A stretch of DNA of 64,000 bases from CAJQGY01 sp964417685 (GCA_964417685.1 CAYQIT010000002.1:147918-211917), one strand, 5' to 3'; counted from the stretch's first letter, positions 25,239-33,864 are shown. Translations and numbers: made by a program. Notes: generated by a model from the sequence alone, not told the origin.

Positions 25239-25976
25239 ATGGCAGGACATTCCAAATGGGCCAATATTAAACACAGAAAAGCTAGGCAAGATGCATCAAG
25301 AGCGAAAGTTTGGACTAAGGTTATTAGAGAAATAACAGTTGCTGCAAAAGGAGGACCAGACCCAGAAGACAACCCTCGTTTGAGACTAGCTTTAGAGAAA
25401 GCAAATCAGGCAAATATGCCTAAAGACACTATTAAAAGAGCAATCCAGAAAGGTTCAGGAACTGGTGAAACAGGAGCTCTTGAAGAAATAGTTTTTGAAG
25501 GTTATGGCCCAGGTGGTGTTGCAATTCTTGTCGAAACAATGACTGATAATAGAAATAGAACAGTTTCAGATGTAAGACATGTTTTTTCTAAATTTGGTGG
25601 TAATCTTGGTACAGATGGGTCAGTTGCATATCTATTTAATAAGTTAGGAATAATCCACATACCTAAAAATATCTCAGAAGATGATTTAATGGATATTGCT
25701 TTAGAAGCAGGGGCTGAAGATTTGGTTGATGAAAATGAGTATTTTGAAGTAATTACGTCACATAATGATTTAAGCACAGTTAATGATTCTCTAAAGTTAA
25801 AAGAAATTGAAATTACAAATGCCGAGGTAACATTAAGGGCCGAGACTCTAGTCGAGATTGACGAGGAAATGGCTGAAAAGGTTCTTAAAATAATGGAGTT
25901 TATGGATGATCTCGATGATGTTCAGGAAGTTCACACTAATGCTCAATTTCCAGATAATTTTGAGCCAGGAGAATAG
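25239..25976 (+). CDS. yebC: YebC/PmpR-family regulator or translation factor
   Basis: The 245-residue protein starts with the family signature GHSKWANIKHRKARQDA and contains GGPDPEDNPRLRLALEKA-like residues, TDNRNRT and an acidic C-terminal domain. YebC proteins bind DNA as regulators, and some have been implicated in relieving ribosome stalling. It begins the base after the aspS stop. In most gammaproteobacteria ruvC-ruvA-ruvB follow; here a small nuclease gene follows 2 bp later. Confidence 0.96.
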   Translation: MAGHSKWANIKHRKARQDASRAKVWTKVIREITVAAKGGPDPEDNPRLRLALEKANQANMPKDTIKRAIQKGSGTGETGALEEIVFEGYGPGGVAILVETMTDNRNRTVSDVRHVFSKFGGNLGTDGSVAYLFNKLGIIHIPKNISEDDLMDIALEAGAEDLVDENEYFEVITSHNDLSTVNDSLKLKEIEITNAEVTLRAETLVEIDEEMAEKVLKIMEFMDDLDDVQEVHTNAQFPDNFEPGE

Positions 25977-25978
25977 TT

Positions 25979-26404
25979 TTGCCTGTTAATTCAAGAGCAA
26001 AAGGAGCAAATTTCGAGAGAGAGATTGGAAACCTCTTAGTACAAGATCTAAATCTATCAAATCCTGTTAAAAGAATTTTAGAGCAGACACGCACAAAAGA
26101 GCTTCCAGATCTGAGGCTTGGAAGATGGTGTTTAGAATGTAAACGATATGGAGATGGCGGGGAGCCACCCCAGGATTGGTGGGATCAGGTCCTGAGATCA
26201 TCAGAGGGCAATGGATTAATACCTGCATTAATTTATAAATTTAATAGAAGGCCAATAAAAGTAAGGGTTCTTGCATCATCTATAAACCCAAATATAAAAA
26301 ATAACTTAATTACAGTTGATTTATTATGGCCTGACTTTATACAGATCATCCTTGAACTTTACCAAAAAGATATTGAGCTTCATGAACAAAGCTATCAAGC
26401 CTAA
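25979..26404 (+). CDS. PD-(D/E)XK nuclease, Holliday-junction-resolvase-like, in the ruvCAB position
   Basis: A 141-residue soluble protein. The TTG start is supported by AGGAG (25967-25971) 7 bp upstream. Residues fit a PD-(D/E)XK active site: Glu15 in the first helix (NFEREIGNLL), Asp44 (LPDL), Glu53-Cys-Lys55 (the E-x-K pair) and Gln70. The opening SRAKGANFERE resembles phage and archaeal Hjc-type resolvases and related nucleases. It lies between yebC and ybgC, exactly where ruvC-ruvA-ruvB normally stand. I infer a structure-selective endonuclease, possibly the cell's resolvase. It could also be a restriction-like or repair nuclease. It overlaps ybgC by 23 bp. Confidence 0.75.
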   Translation: MPVNSRAKGANFEREIGNLLVQDLNLSNPVKRILEQTRTKELPDLRLGRWCLECKRYGDGGEPPQDWWDQVLRSSEGNGLIPALIYKFNRRPIKVRVLASSINPNIKNNLITVDLLWPDFIQIILELYQKDIELHEQSYQA

Positions 26405-26792
26405 AGATTTATATATAAAAATTTACTGTGAGGATACTGATTTTCAGGGTTTTGTTTATCATGCAAACTATCTAAAGTATTTTGAAAGATCAAGAACAGA
26501 GTTTTTAATTGATAATGATATTAATCAAAATTATTTACTGGAACAAAATCAAGCATTTGTTGTTAGAGCTATTCAAATGAAATATCTAGCACCAGCGAAA
26601 CTTGAGGATGAAATTGTAATAAAAACAGAAGTTCAAAAAAATTCAAATGCAAGATTAACTTTCAACCACATTGCTTATAGTAAAGATTTATCAAAGTCAC
26701 TTTGCAGTGCCAGCGTTGAAGTCTGCTTAATAAATTTAACCACAAAAAAACCACAAGTCTTTAGCAATGATTTATTATTAATCTTTGAGTAA
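26382..26792 (+). CDS. ybgC: acyl-CoA thioesterase YbgC of the Tol-Pal locus
   Basis: Hot-dog-fold thioesterase of 136 residues. The ATG at 26382 is preferred to an upstream in-frame start at 26316 because it gives the family's N-terminus shortly before EDTDFQGFVYHANYL, which contains the catalytic Asp and matches DTDxxGxVYHANYL. It overlaps the nuclease gene by 23 bp and is followed by tolQ after 6 bp. YbgC is the usual first gene of the tol operon and may act in phospholipid metabolism linked to envelope constriction. Confidence 0.93.
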   Translation: MNKAIKPKDLYIKIYCEDTDFQGFVYHANYLKYFERSRTEFLIDNDINQNYLLEQNQAFVVRAIQMKYLAPAKLEDEIVIKTEVQKNSNARLTFNHIAYSKDLSKSLCSASVEVCLINLTTKKPQVFSNDLLLIFE

Positions 26793-26798
26793 AAAATT

Positions 26799-27473
26799 AT
26801 GGATGATATTTCTGTTTTAAATCTTTTTCTAGAAGCTGGCTTAGTTGTAAAGACAGTAATGCTGATTTTAATATTAGCCTCTTTAGTGACCTGGATAGTA
26901 ATTATTGAAAGATATACCTTTTACAAGAAAATTAAACGAATTAATTCTGATTTTTTAACAAAATTTTGGTCAGGTGAAGACCTTAATAAACTATACAAAG
27001 AAATTCCTGATAATAATGCAATTCACTATGGATCACTGAATGTATTTAAGAGTGCATTTGGTGAGTTTACTTCCCTCAAAACTTCTAATGAAATAACAGA
27101 GCTTGATTTGGAAGGAATTAATAGATCAATGAGAGTTGCTATTGCTTCTGATGAAGAGCAGATGAATCAGAACCTATCTTTCTTAGCTAATGTAGGTTCA
27201 GTAAGCCCATACATTGGCCTGTTTGGTACAGTATGGGGCATAATGACAGCTTTTCAGGGTCTCTCTGATGCCACTCAAGCAACTATTAATGCTGTTGCAC
27301 CTGGAATATCGGAAGCACTTGTAGCAACTGCAATGGGATTATTTGCAGCAATACCAGCAGTACTTGCATATAATAAATTTGCATCTGAGCTTGAAAGCAT
27401 TTCGCAATCTACAGTTATTTTTTCAGAAGAGCTTGCAAGTATCTTTTACAAGCAAACTTTGAAGAATAAATGA
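26799..27473 (+). CDS. tolQ: Tol-Pal proton-channel subunit TolQ
   Basis: Inner-membrane ion-channel protein of the MotA/TolQ/ExbB family. The 224-residue product has an N-terminal helix (about residues 14-34) and two C-terminal helices around SVSPYIGLFGTVWGIM and ISEALVATAMGLFAAIPAV, the family's signature regions. It energises the Tol system that pulls the outer membrane inward at the septum. It overlaps tolR by 4 bp. ExbB is excluded by the ybgC-tolQRAB-pal order. Confidence 0.96.
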   Translation: MDDISVLNLFLEAGLVVKTVMLILILASLVTWIVIIERYTFYKKIKRINSDFLTKFWSGEDLNKLYKEIPDNNAIHYGSLNVFKSAFGEFTSLKTSNEITELDLEGINRSMRVAIASDEEQMNQNLSFLANVGSVSPYIGLFGTVWGIMTAFQGLSDATQATINAVAPGISEALVATAMGLFAAIPAVLAYNKFASELESISQSTVIFSEELASIFYKQTLKNK

Positions 27474-27892
27474 TATATAGACTAGGTAAGAAAAAAAAAT
27501 TAACTGCAGAAATCAACGTAGTGCCCTATATAGATGTTATGTTGGTCCTTCTTATAATTTTTATGGTTTTATCGCCTTTATTAATTCAAGGTATTGAAGT
27601 AAATTTGCCGCAAACTGATACAACTAAGATGTCAGTACAAAATGAACCTCTTGTAATCTCAATAGACGCAAATGGCAAATATTACATAAATATCGGTGAT
27701 GAACAATTGCCAATTGATCTTGAAGAATTAAAAAATAAGTCATTAGTCATTTTTTCTGCTAATCCAGATATTGAAGTGGTATTTCAAGGTGATAAAAGTG
27801 TTTCATTTGAAAGTGTTGCAAAAGCAATGGCAGCAGTCCAGAGTGTAGGCATAGAGAAAATTGGTATAGTCACTACTGGGTATGCAGACTAA
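27470..27892 (+). CDS. tolR: Tol-Pal proton-channel subunit TolR
   Basis: Bitopic ExbD/TolR protein of 140 residues. The membrane helix is about residues 20-40 and carries the essential protonatable Asp in NVVPYIDVMLVLLIIFM core (YIDVMLVL). The periplasmic domain ends with AMAAVQSVGIEKIGIVT, typical of TolR. It overlaps tolQ by 4 bp and tolA by 11 bp. Together with TolQ it forms the force-generating channel acting on TolA. Confidence 0.96.
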   Translation: MIYRLGKKKKLTAEINVVPYIDVMLVLLIIFMVLSPLLIQGIEVNLPQTDTTKMSVQNEPLVISIDANGKYYINIGDEQLPIDLEELKNKSLVIFSANPDIEVVFQGDKSVSFESVAKAMAAVQSVGIEKIGIVTTGYAD

Positions 27893-28529
27893 AAATAACT
27901 ATCTTGTTGCCTCATTTTTTTCATTTTTAATTCATGCTAGTTTGATTTTAATTCTGCTTGGTTATTTTCATAACGAATACACAAATAGGCCAGTTCTAAG
28001 CAAACCAATCGAAGTAAGCTTAATTTCAATTGAAGAAACTCCTGTCAAAAAAACACAAATAGAGCCCGCTACAAAAAATAACAAAGAAGCTCTGTCTCAG
28101 CCTGTAAAAGTTATAGATAAAAAAATTACACCTATAAATAGTCAAGAAAATAAGATTGAAAAATCGATCTTGATCGAACAAACCAATAATATAAACGAAT
28201 TGCTGCAAGAAGATGCAGAAGCAATAAATAATGACGAAAATAGCAAAATCAACGAATTTAGCTTAGCAATAATAAAAACTATAGAAGCCGCTTGGATTAA
28301 GCCAAAAAATATTCAAGACGGACTTGTCTGTGATTTAAAAATTAGAATAAATAAAAATGGGAGAATCTTAAGTGTTGATCTTGTAAAAAGTAGTGGGAAT
28401 ATAAGATTTGATAATTCTGCAATAAAAGCAGTAAATAGGGTTGAGACTTTTAACTTTTTTGATAGATTAGACATAAGCATTTATCAAGATAATTTTAGAA
28501 ACGTAACCCTAACATTTAACCCACAATGA
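27882..28529 (+). CDS. tolA: TolA, shortened
   Basis: Links the TolQR motor to TolB and Pal across the periplasm. One N-terminal membrane helix (about residues 9-27), a Lys/Glu/Asn-rich linker (about 40-120) and a TonB-C-like domain at the C-terminus (AAWIKPKNIQDGLVCDLKIRI core, then the VDLVKSSGNIRFDNSAIKAV core) are visible. The total of 215 residues is half that of E. coli TolA (421); the long helical domain II is nearly gone. It overlaps tolR by 11 bp and tolB by 4 bp. Confidence 0.92.
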   Translation: MQTKNNYLVASFFSFLIHASLILILLGYFHNEYTNRPVLSKPIEVSLISIEETPVKKTQIEPATKNNKEALSQPVKVIDKKITPINSQENKIEKSILIEQTNNINELLQEDAEAINNDENSKINEFSLAIIKTIEAAWIKPKNIQDGLVCDLKIRINKNGRILSVDLVKSSGNIRFDNSAIKAVNRVETFNFFDRLDISIYQDNFRNVTLTFNPQ

Positions 28530-29800
28530 AAAAATTAATACTTCTTATATTTCTGGCCTTTAATGCTCAAGCAGAATTAGTATTAGAAATAACAAAAAGC
28601 TCTAATGATCCATATAAGATAGCTATTCATGACTTTCTCGGCGCCAAAGATATTGCGCCTTTCATTGGATCAATTGTTAAGGCTGATTTAATTAGAACAG
28701 GCGAATTTGATGTGCTAGGTTCAGAAGATTTGCTCTCTGACATAAAAAATGATGGGCTAATAAATTACAAAGGCTATAGATTGTTGGGTGTAGACTTTAT
28801 CTTAATTAGTAAAGTAATAAATGAAGGGGATTCCAGCCTAACAGTTGAATATGCTATCTATGATGCATCTAAAGAGAAAAAAATCAGATCATCAAAAGTT
28901 TACGGAATACCAAATAAAACAAGGCAGTTAGCTCATTATGTGAGCGATGGTATTTATGAGGAAATTACAGATCTTCCAGGAGTTGCGTCTACTAAAATGT
29001 TATATGTTAGCGAAGTTGATCAAAACTCTTCACAAATTTTTAGATTGATGATGTCTGATAGTGATGGAATGAATGAACAAGTTTTATTGAGAAGCAATAA
29101 ACCAATCATATCTCCAACATGGAGCCCTGATTCTAAAAGTGTTGCATATGTTTCATTCGAGACTGGTATGGCAAAAGTCTTTATTCAGAATATTGCAACA
29201 GGTTCAAGAGAAATAGCTATAGAGAATAAGTACCAGATAAGCTCCCCATCTTTCTCACCAGATGGGAAATATTTATCATTAACTCTCTATCAAGATGGCA
29301 ATGCTGAGATATATATTCTGGACCTTTCAAATAAAAACCTTACAAGGCTAACTAATCATTATGCAATTGATACCGAATCTTCATGGTCACCAGATGGAAA
29401 AAAAATATTATTCACATCTGGAAGGTCGGGCTCTCCTCAACTATATGAAATTAATCTTTTAAAATTTAATAATAAGCCTAGAAGATTAACTTTTGATGGA
29501 AATTACAATGCAAAAGCATCATATCTACCAAATAATGAAGGAATAGTTTTTGTTCATAGATACGGGAGCGAATTTCAGATTGCTCTTAAATATTTTAATG
29601 AGAATTTCTCAAGACCGCTTACAGAATCAAAATTAGATGAATCTCCAAGTATTTCTCCCAATGGTAATGTGATAATCTATGCTATTAAAGAAGAAGATCA
29701 AGGGATGCTAGCTGGAGTGACATTAAGTGGAGCAAAATTTAAGTTGCCCGCAACCTCGGGTGAAGTAAGAGAACCTTCTTGGTCAGGCTTTTTAAGATAA
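28526..29800 (+). CDS. tolB: Tol-Pal periplasmic beta-propeller protein TolB
   Basis: Periplasmic protein of 424 residues that binds Pal and TolA. It has a signal peptide (about residues 1-16, ending FNAQA), an N-terminal mixed domain with RTGEFDVL and YAIYDASKEKKI, and a six-bladed propeller shown by repeated PTWSPDSKSVAYVS, PSFSPDGKYLSLT, SSWSPDGKKILFTS and related WD-like blades. Full length. It overlaps tolA by 4 bp and is followed by pal. Confidence 0.96.
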   Translation: MKKLILLIFLAFNAQAELVLEITKSSNDPYKIAIHDFLGAKDIAPFIGSIVKADLIRTGEFDVLGSEDLLSDIKNDGLINYKGYRLLGVDFILISKVINEGDSSLTVEYAIYDASKEKKIRSSKVYGIPNKTRQLAHYVSDGIYEEITDLPGVASTKMLYVSEVDQNSSQIFRLMMSDSDGMNEQVLLRSNKPIISPTWSPDSKSVAYVSFETGMAKVFIQNIATGSREIAIENKYQISSPSFSPDGKYLSLTLYQDGNAEIYILDLSNKNLTRLTNHYAIDTESSWSPDGKKILFTSGRSGSPQLYEINLLKFNNKPRRLTFDGNYNAKASYLPNNEGIVFVHRYGSEFQIALKYFNENFSRPLTESKLDESPSISPNGNVIIYAIKEEDQGMLAGVTLSGAKFKLPATSGEVREPSWSGFLR

Positions 29801-29815
29801 TAATATGGAGTAGTG

Positions 29816-30325
29816 ATGAATAAATTAGCAAAAAAAAAGAGTATCCTTTTAATTTCCTTTATTTTAATTTCAGTGTCTTGCAGCACTACCAATGTAACTG
29901 AAGAAGCAGTTTATGATTCGGTGGTAAGTAGTGTTGAGGTTTCTGTAGAAGATGATAACAATAAAGCTGATGAAGTTTACGATTATTCATCAAAAGCTAT
30001 TATGGCCAATGCTGTAGTCTATTTTGATTTTGATCAATACACTTTATCTAGCAAGTCAATTCAAACTTTAAGAAGTATTGCTCAAGTAATGAAGGACAAT
30101 AAAGACCTAGAAATTACAGTATCTGGTCATGCTGATGAAAGAGGTACTCGTGAATATAATCTTGCTTTAGGTCAGAGAAGGGGAGAAGCTGTAAGAGATT
30201 ATCTTTTACTAAATGGAATAAGTAAAAATAGAATTACTGTTAAGAGTTATGGTGAGGAATATCCGCTTGTGAAAGGTTCTAATGAATCTAGTTGGGCGAA
30301 GAATAGAAGAGCTGAAATCAACTAA
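29816..30325 (+). CDS. pal: peptidoglycan-associated lipoprotein Pal
   Basis: Outer-membrane lipoprotein that anchors the envelope to peptidoglycan. The ATG at 29816 has GGAG (29807-29810) 5 bp upstream, so I prefer it to a GTG at 29813. The lipobox Cys is in SVSCSTT (about residue 22), and the OmpA-like domain shows YFDFDQYTLS, GHADERGTREYN (peptidoglycan-binding Asp and Arg) and GQRRGEAVRDYL. The 169-residue length is normal. Confidence 0.96.
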   Translation: MNKLAKKKSILLISFILISVSCSTTNVTEEAVYDSVVSSVEVSVEDDNNKADEVYDYSSKAIMANAVVYFDFDQYTLSSKSIQTLRSIAQVMKDNKDLEITVSGHADERGTREYNLALGQRRGEAVRDYLLLNGISKNRITVKSYGEEYPLVKGSNESSWAKNRRAEIN

Positions 30326-30333
30326 ACCGTAAA

Positions 30334-30972
30334 ATGTTTTTAGCAAGAGTAATTTTCCTAGTTAGCACTTCAATCCATGTTTACTCCCAAGATGATAACT
30401 CTGCATCAGATATACTTTTTTTAAAGATACAAGAGTTAGAAATTGAGATTGCTGAGCTTAGAAATCAAATAGAGAGTCAAAACCATTTGATAGAGAAGCT
30501 ACTAAAAGAATCATCAGAAGAAACTGACAAGGGATCTAATACAATTAAAGATATTAGTCCTGATAATGCAATTCGATTTAAGGGCGTAAGTGATATTAAA
30601 AGTAAAGAAGAGGTTTATTCAGCTGCAACAAAATACTTAGAAAATCAAAATTATGATGACGCTTTTAAATTATTTAAATTTTTTACTGAAGCTTTTGTTG
30701 ATGAGCAAAAAACACCGCTTGCATTTTTTTGGCTAGGGGAAATATCTCTGATAAATAATGATCTTGAAAAGAGCAAAGGCTATTTTCTTGATCTTGTATC
30801 TTCTTACCCTGATCACTATAGAGCACCCCTTGCACATAAAAAAATTGGTGATATATATTTGAAGAATAATGATGTTGAAATGGCTATTGATAGATATAAT
30901 TATGTCATTAGAGAGTACCCAAATAATGCAGCTTCATCACAGGCCTTGCAGTTATTGAAAAATATGGAATAA
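30334..30972 (+). CDS. cpoB: cell division coordinator CpoB (YbgF)
   Basis: Periplasmic protein of 212 residues that in E. coli couples Tol-Pal constriction with PBP1B. It has a signal peptide (about residues 1-18), a trimerising coiled coil (about 25-60, ELEIEIAELRNQIESQ) and TPR-like repeats in the C-terminal half (YLENQNYDDAF, AFFWLGEIS, AHKKIGDIY, the last repeat near the end). It is a little shorter than E. coli CpoB (263). It closes the tol operon. queE and queC, which often follow, are absent and tRNA-Lys comes next. Confidence 0.92.
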   Translation: MFLARVIFLVSTSIHVYSQDDNSASDILFLKIQELEIEIAELRNQIESQNHLIEKLLKESSEETDKGSNTIKDISPDNAIRFKGVSDIKSKEEVYSAATKYLENQNYDDAFKLFKFFTEAFVDEQKTPLAFFWLGEISLINNDLEKSKGYFLDLVSSYPDHYRAPLAHKKIGDIYLKNNDVEMAIDRYNYVIREYPNNAASSQALQLLKNME

Positions 30973-30999
30973 TCACCTCTTTTTATTATGCATTACCAT

Positions 31000-31075
31000 G
31001 GGTCGCTAGCTCAGCTGGTAGAGCAGTTGGCTTTTAACCAATTGGTCACAGGTTCGAATCCTGTGCGACCCACCA
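31000..31075 (+). tRNA. tRNA-Lys (anticodon TTT)
   Basis: A 76-nt cloverleaf. The acceptor stem GGGTCGC (31000-31006) pairs with GCGACCC (31065-31071); the discriminator is A and CCA is encoded (31073-31075). The D arm contains AGCTCAGCTGGTAGAGC, the anticodon loop is CTTTTAA with TTT at 31033-31035, and the T arm carries GGTTCGAATC. It follows the tol operon, as in Pseudomonas, and could be co-transcribed with it. Confidence 0.98.
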
Positions 31076-31088
31076 TTCATAAGGCATA

Positions 31089-32330
31089 ATGTTTTTGATG
31101 AAAACTAAAAATACTTTTCTAACAAGCTTTCTATTTTTTCTGGTTCTAGCTTCTTGGTATGTTATTAGAGGAATAAGAAATGAAATGGCTGTAGAAAATT
31201 ATGGCCAAGATTTCTTATTAATTCTGCTTTCATTCACTGCGCTTACAATGCTGATTGTTAATCCAATATACTCATGGATTGCTTCAAGAAAGAATTTTAA
31301 AAAAATAATTACATATTGTTATTCATTTTTAATCGTAAACTTATTTCTATTTATTTTATATTCAAGATCGTTAGAAGAAAATGATGTTATTCAAGGGATG
31401 TGGCTTGGAAGGGTTTTCTATGTTTGGTGTAATATTTACTCTTTTTTTGTAGTCTCAATTTTTTGGGTCTTAGTAATAAACATCTTTAGAGATGAAAAGT
31501 CTAGAAAATTATATGGCTTTATTATGGCTGGAGGATCGTTGGGCGCGATTTTTGGTTCTGAGATTTCAGTAAGACTATCTGAATCATATACTCAGTATGG
31601 ATTAGAATTGTTTGCATTAGCGTCTTCTTTGTTATTATTCTTTGCAATTATCCTCGCAATATATTTAGTTAATTTAAATAATTCAGAAGTTCTTGTAAAA
31701 AAAGTAGGGGGAAATTGGTCAGATGCAATATCAAATATTATTTCAGTCAAGGAAGTAAAATCAGTTGCAATTTATTCATGGTTATTTACTGCTTTAATGA
31801 CCGTTCAGTGGATTAGTGCAATACCAATTATTGAATCTTATTCAGAGCTTTCACCAGACAGAATCGTTTTATTTAATCGAATAGAGCAATTAGTCTCTCC
31901 ACTTACTCTTTTCACACAGCTATTCTTAACTTATTTTGTTATATCTTTCTTTGGAACTTCTCTTATCTTAATCATCTACGGCATTCTCTTTATTGTAGTT
32001 TTTTTATTATATGGTTTCGCGCCCTCTGTTGCAGTAGTTGTTTTTTCTCAAGCTCTACTGAGAGTTTTTGAATATGGATTTAATAAGCCTAGTAGAGAAA
32101 TTATATATAGCCAACTAGGTAAGAAAGACAGATATAAATCCACTGTTTTTATAGATACATTTATTACAAGGTTTGGAGATTTAACAGGAAGTATTTTTGT
32201 TGGCATAGGAAAATTTGCAGCATTAAGTATTACTATCGTGCCCTTACTTGCAATACCATTTGCAGGTATATTCTCATTTACAGGGTATAAAATTTCAAAA
32301 ATTTTTAAAGATCAAGGCAAAGAACTATAG
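31089..32330 (+). CDS. MFS-type carrier resembling bacterial NTP/NDP-exchange (NTT) transporters
   Basis: A 413-residue protein with about twelve membrane helices. Features recalling the NTT/Tlc-like branch are the early YVIRGIRNEMAVENYG stretch, the WLGRVFYVWCNIYSFFVVSIFW core in the fourth-fifth helix region and GFIMAGGSLGAIFG (about residues 146-159). Proteins of this type in free-living proteobacteria are often annotated as NTP/NDP exchangers or plain MFS, with no proven substrate. A second in-frame ATG four codons later is an equally good start. It lies between tRNA-Lys and the convergent bepA, whose stop is 2 bp away. Confidence 0.65.
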   Translation: MFLMKTKNTFLTSFLFFLVLASWYVIRGIRNEMAVENYGQDFLLILLSFTALTMLIVNPIYSWIASRKNFKKIITYCYSFLIVNLFLFILYSRSLEENDVIQGMWLGRVFYVWCNIYSFFVVSIFWVLVINIFRDEKSRKLYGFIMAGGSLGAIFGSEISVRLSESYTQYGLELFALASSLLLFFAIILAIYLVNLNNSEVLVKKVGGNWSDAISNIISVKEVKSVAIYSWLFTALMTVQWISAIPIIESYSELSPDRIVLFNRIEQLVSPLTLFTQLFLTYFVISFFGTSLILIIYGILFIVVFLLYGFAPSVAVVVFSQALLRVFEYGFNKPSREIIYSQLGKKDRYKSTVFIDTFITRFGDLTGSIFVGIGKFAALSITIVPLLAIPFAGIFSFTGYKISKIFKDQGKEL

Positions 32331-32332
32331 AT

Positions 32333-33769
32333 TTAGAGACCCCTAGATTTATTAATCATCTTTTTGATATCAACAATTTTTGTCATCACACTTTCAGATA
32401 CCTGGAAATTATTTTTTGTATATTGGAGGGCAAACTCAAGCTGATTTATTGCATCTTCATATTGTCCAAGTAAAACATGATATTCAGCTTTGCTTTGATA
32501 ATAACCAACAATATTTCTTCCGTCTCTTTGAACTTCTGATAATAGCAACCACAAATATGGATCATTATTTCTTTTAAGGATTTGATCTCTAAGCAATTCT
32601 TCTGCTTCAAAATACCTTTCCATTTCATTAAGTATTCTCACTTTGGTTACAGTAAGAGGGTAGTTTCTTGGAGAAATCTTTAAAGATGAATTCACTTGTT
32701 GCAAGGCTTCTTTATACAATTTTGCATTAAGAAGGATCTCGGCTTTTGTGGTATTTAAAATTAAATTCTTTGGATAAATTGCAAGCAAATCTTCAATCAA
32801 AGAAAGACTTAAATCAAAATTATTATTTTTGTTGTAAGCAAGAGCTAAACCATAAGTATTAGATGGGTTATTTGAATTTTTAAATTTATCTTCAAAATAT
32901 TGAACAGATACAGATGGAATTTTTTCATAATAAACTTTTAATCTAGATCTAATGAAAGAATAATCTAGGCTATCTTTTTTAGTTCCAGCTTCTTCAAGGC
33001 CCTCGGCTGCATTAAAAGCATCAGATACCCTTGAGGATGTTATGGGATGAGTTAATAAAAATTCAGGAGGAGTTTCTCCGTAATATCTTCTCATCTCATT
33101 CATATTCTGAAACATCTCACCCATGCTTTCTGGGTCATAGCCAGAAGCAACTAGATTTGTAAAACCAACTCTGTCAGCCTCTTTTTCAAATAATCTGCTA
33201 TACCTCAAGCTTTCTTGTTGAAGAAAAGCACTTCCTCCCATCATTGCCTGAGGTTGATTGGTTATTAATGCTATTGCAATTGATGAAACCATAACTAAAG
33301 CAGAAGAAAGGCTTGAATCTTGGGCTCTTAGGACATTTCTTGCAAAATGTCTCTGACTTAAATGAGCGAGCTCATGTGTCATAACTGATGCAAACTGGCC
33401 CTCATTTTCTGCTTCTAAAAAGAGACCTCCATTTACCCCAATAATACTCCCAGGTGCAGCAAAGGCATTCAGGGAAGGATCATCAATAAGTAATATATTG
33501 AAATATCTATCTTGGACTTGGCTATTTTCAGATAACCTAAAAATTAAAAGCTCAGTGTACTCTTGAATTATTGAATCATTAATTAAAGGAGCGTTTGCAT
33601 AGGCTTGCATGAGGAACATTTCACCAATAGCTTTTTCTTGAGCTGATGATACTGCTCCTGAAACTCTATCGCCAAGCTCAGGAAGCTGTAGTTGCTTCTT
33701 TTCTTGCGCAAAGCTATTTAATAAAAAAAAGCAAATAATAAGAAAATAAATCTTGTATTTTGTTTGCAT
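32333..33769 (-). CDS. bepA: BepA-like periplasmic M48 metalloprotease/chaperone with TPR repeats
   Basis: The 478-residue product has a signal peptide (about residues 1-22, ending NSFAQ), an M48 peptidase domain with the zinc motif HELAH (in VMTHELAHLSQRH, about residue 138) and the downstream zinc-ligand segment EKEADRVGF, then a C-terminal TPR domain of four or more repeats. BepA promotes assembly of LptD and degrades stalled outer-membrane proteins. It is transcribed opposite to its neighbours, convergent with the carrier gene and divergent from the permease gene. Confidence 0.9.
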   Translation of the reverse strand: MQTKYKIYFLIICFFLLNSFAQEKKQLQLPELGDRVSGAVSSAQEKAIGEMFLMQAYANAPLINDSIIQEYTELLIFRLSENSQVQDRYFNILLIDDPSLNAFAAPGSIIGVNGGLFLEAENEGQFASVMTHELAHLSQRHFARNVLRAQDSSLSSALVMVSSIAIALITNQPQAMMGGSAFLQQESLRYSRLFEKEADRVGFTNLVASGYDPESMGEMFQNMNEMRRYYGETPPEFLLTHPITSSRVSDAFNAAEGLEEAGTKKDSLDYSFIRSRLKVYYEKIPSVSVQYFEDKFKNSNNPSNTYGLALAYNKNNNFDLSLSLIEDLLAIYPKNLILNTTKAEILLNAKLYKEALQQVNSSLKISPRNYPLTVTKVRILNEMERYFEAEELLRDQILKRNNDPYLWLLLSEVQRDGRNIVGYYQSKAEYHVLLGQYEDAINQLEFALQYTKNNFQVSESVMTKIVDIKKMINKSRGL

Positions 33770-33864
33770 TAAGCTCTTTTAATTCCTTTATTTATCATTG
33801 AAAAACTAACACTAATCAACATTTTAGATTAATATTAGCTTAGATTTCTGAATTTACACGTGTT

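Noticed and set aside
26316..26381. Upstream in-frame start for ybgC adding 22 residues
   Set aside because: The extension is unlike YbgC N-termini and would lie deeper inside the nuclease gene; ATG 26382 fits the family.
30955..30989. Separate promoter for tRNA-Lys (TTGAAA and TATTAT)
   Set aside because: The hexamers are 23 bp apart, outside sigma-70 limits; read-through from the tol operon is as likely.
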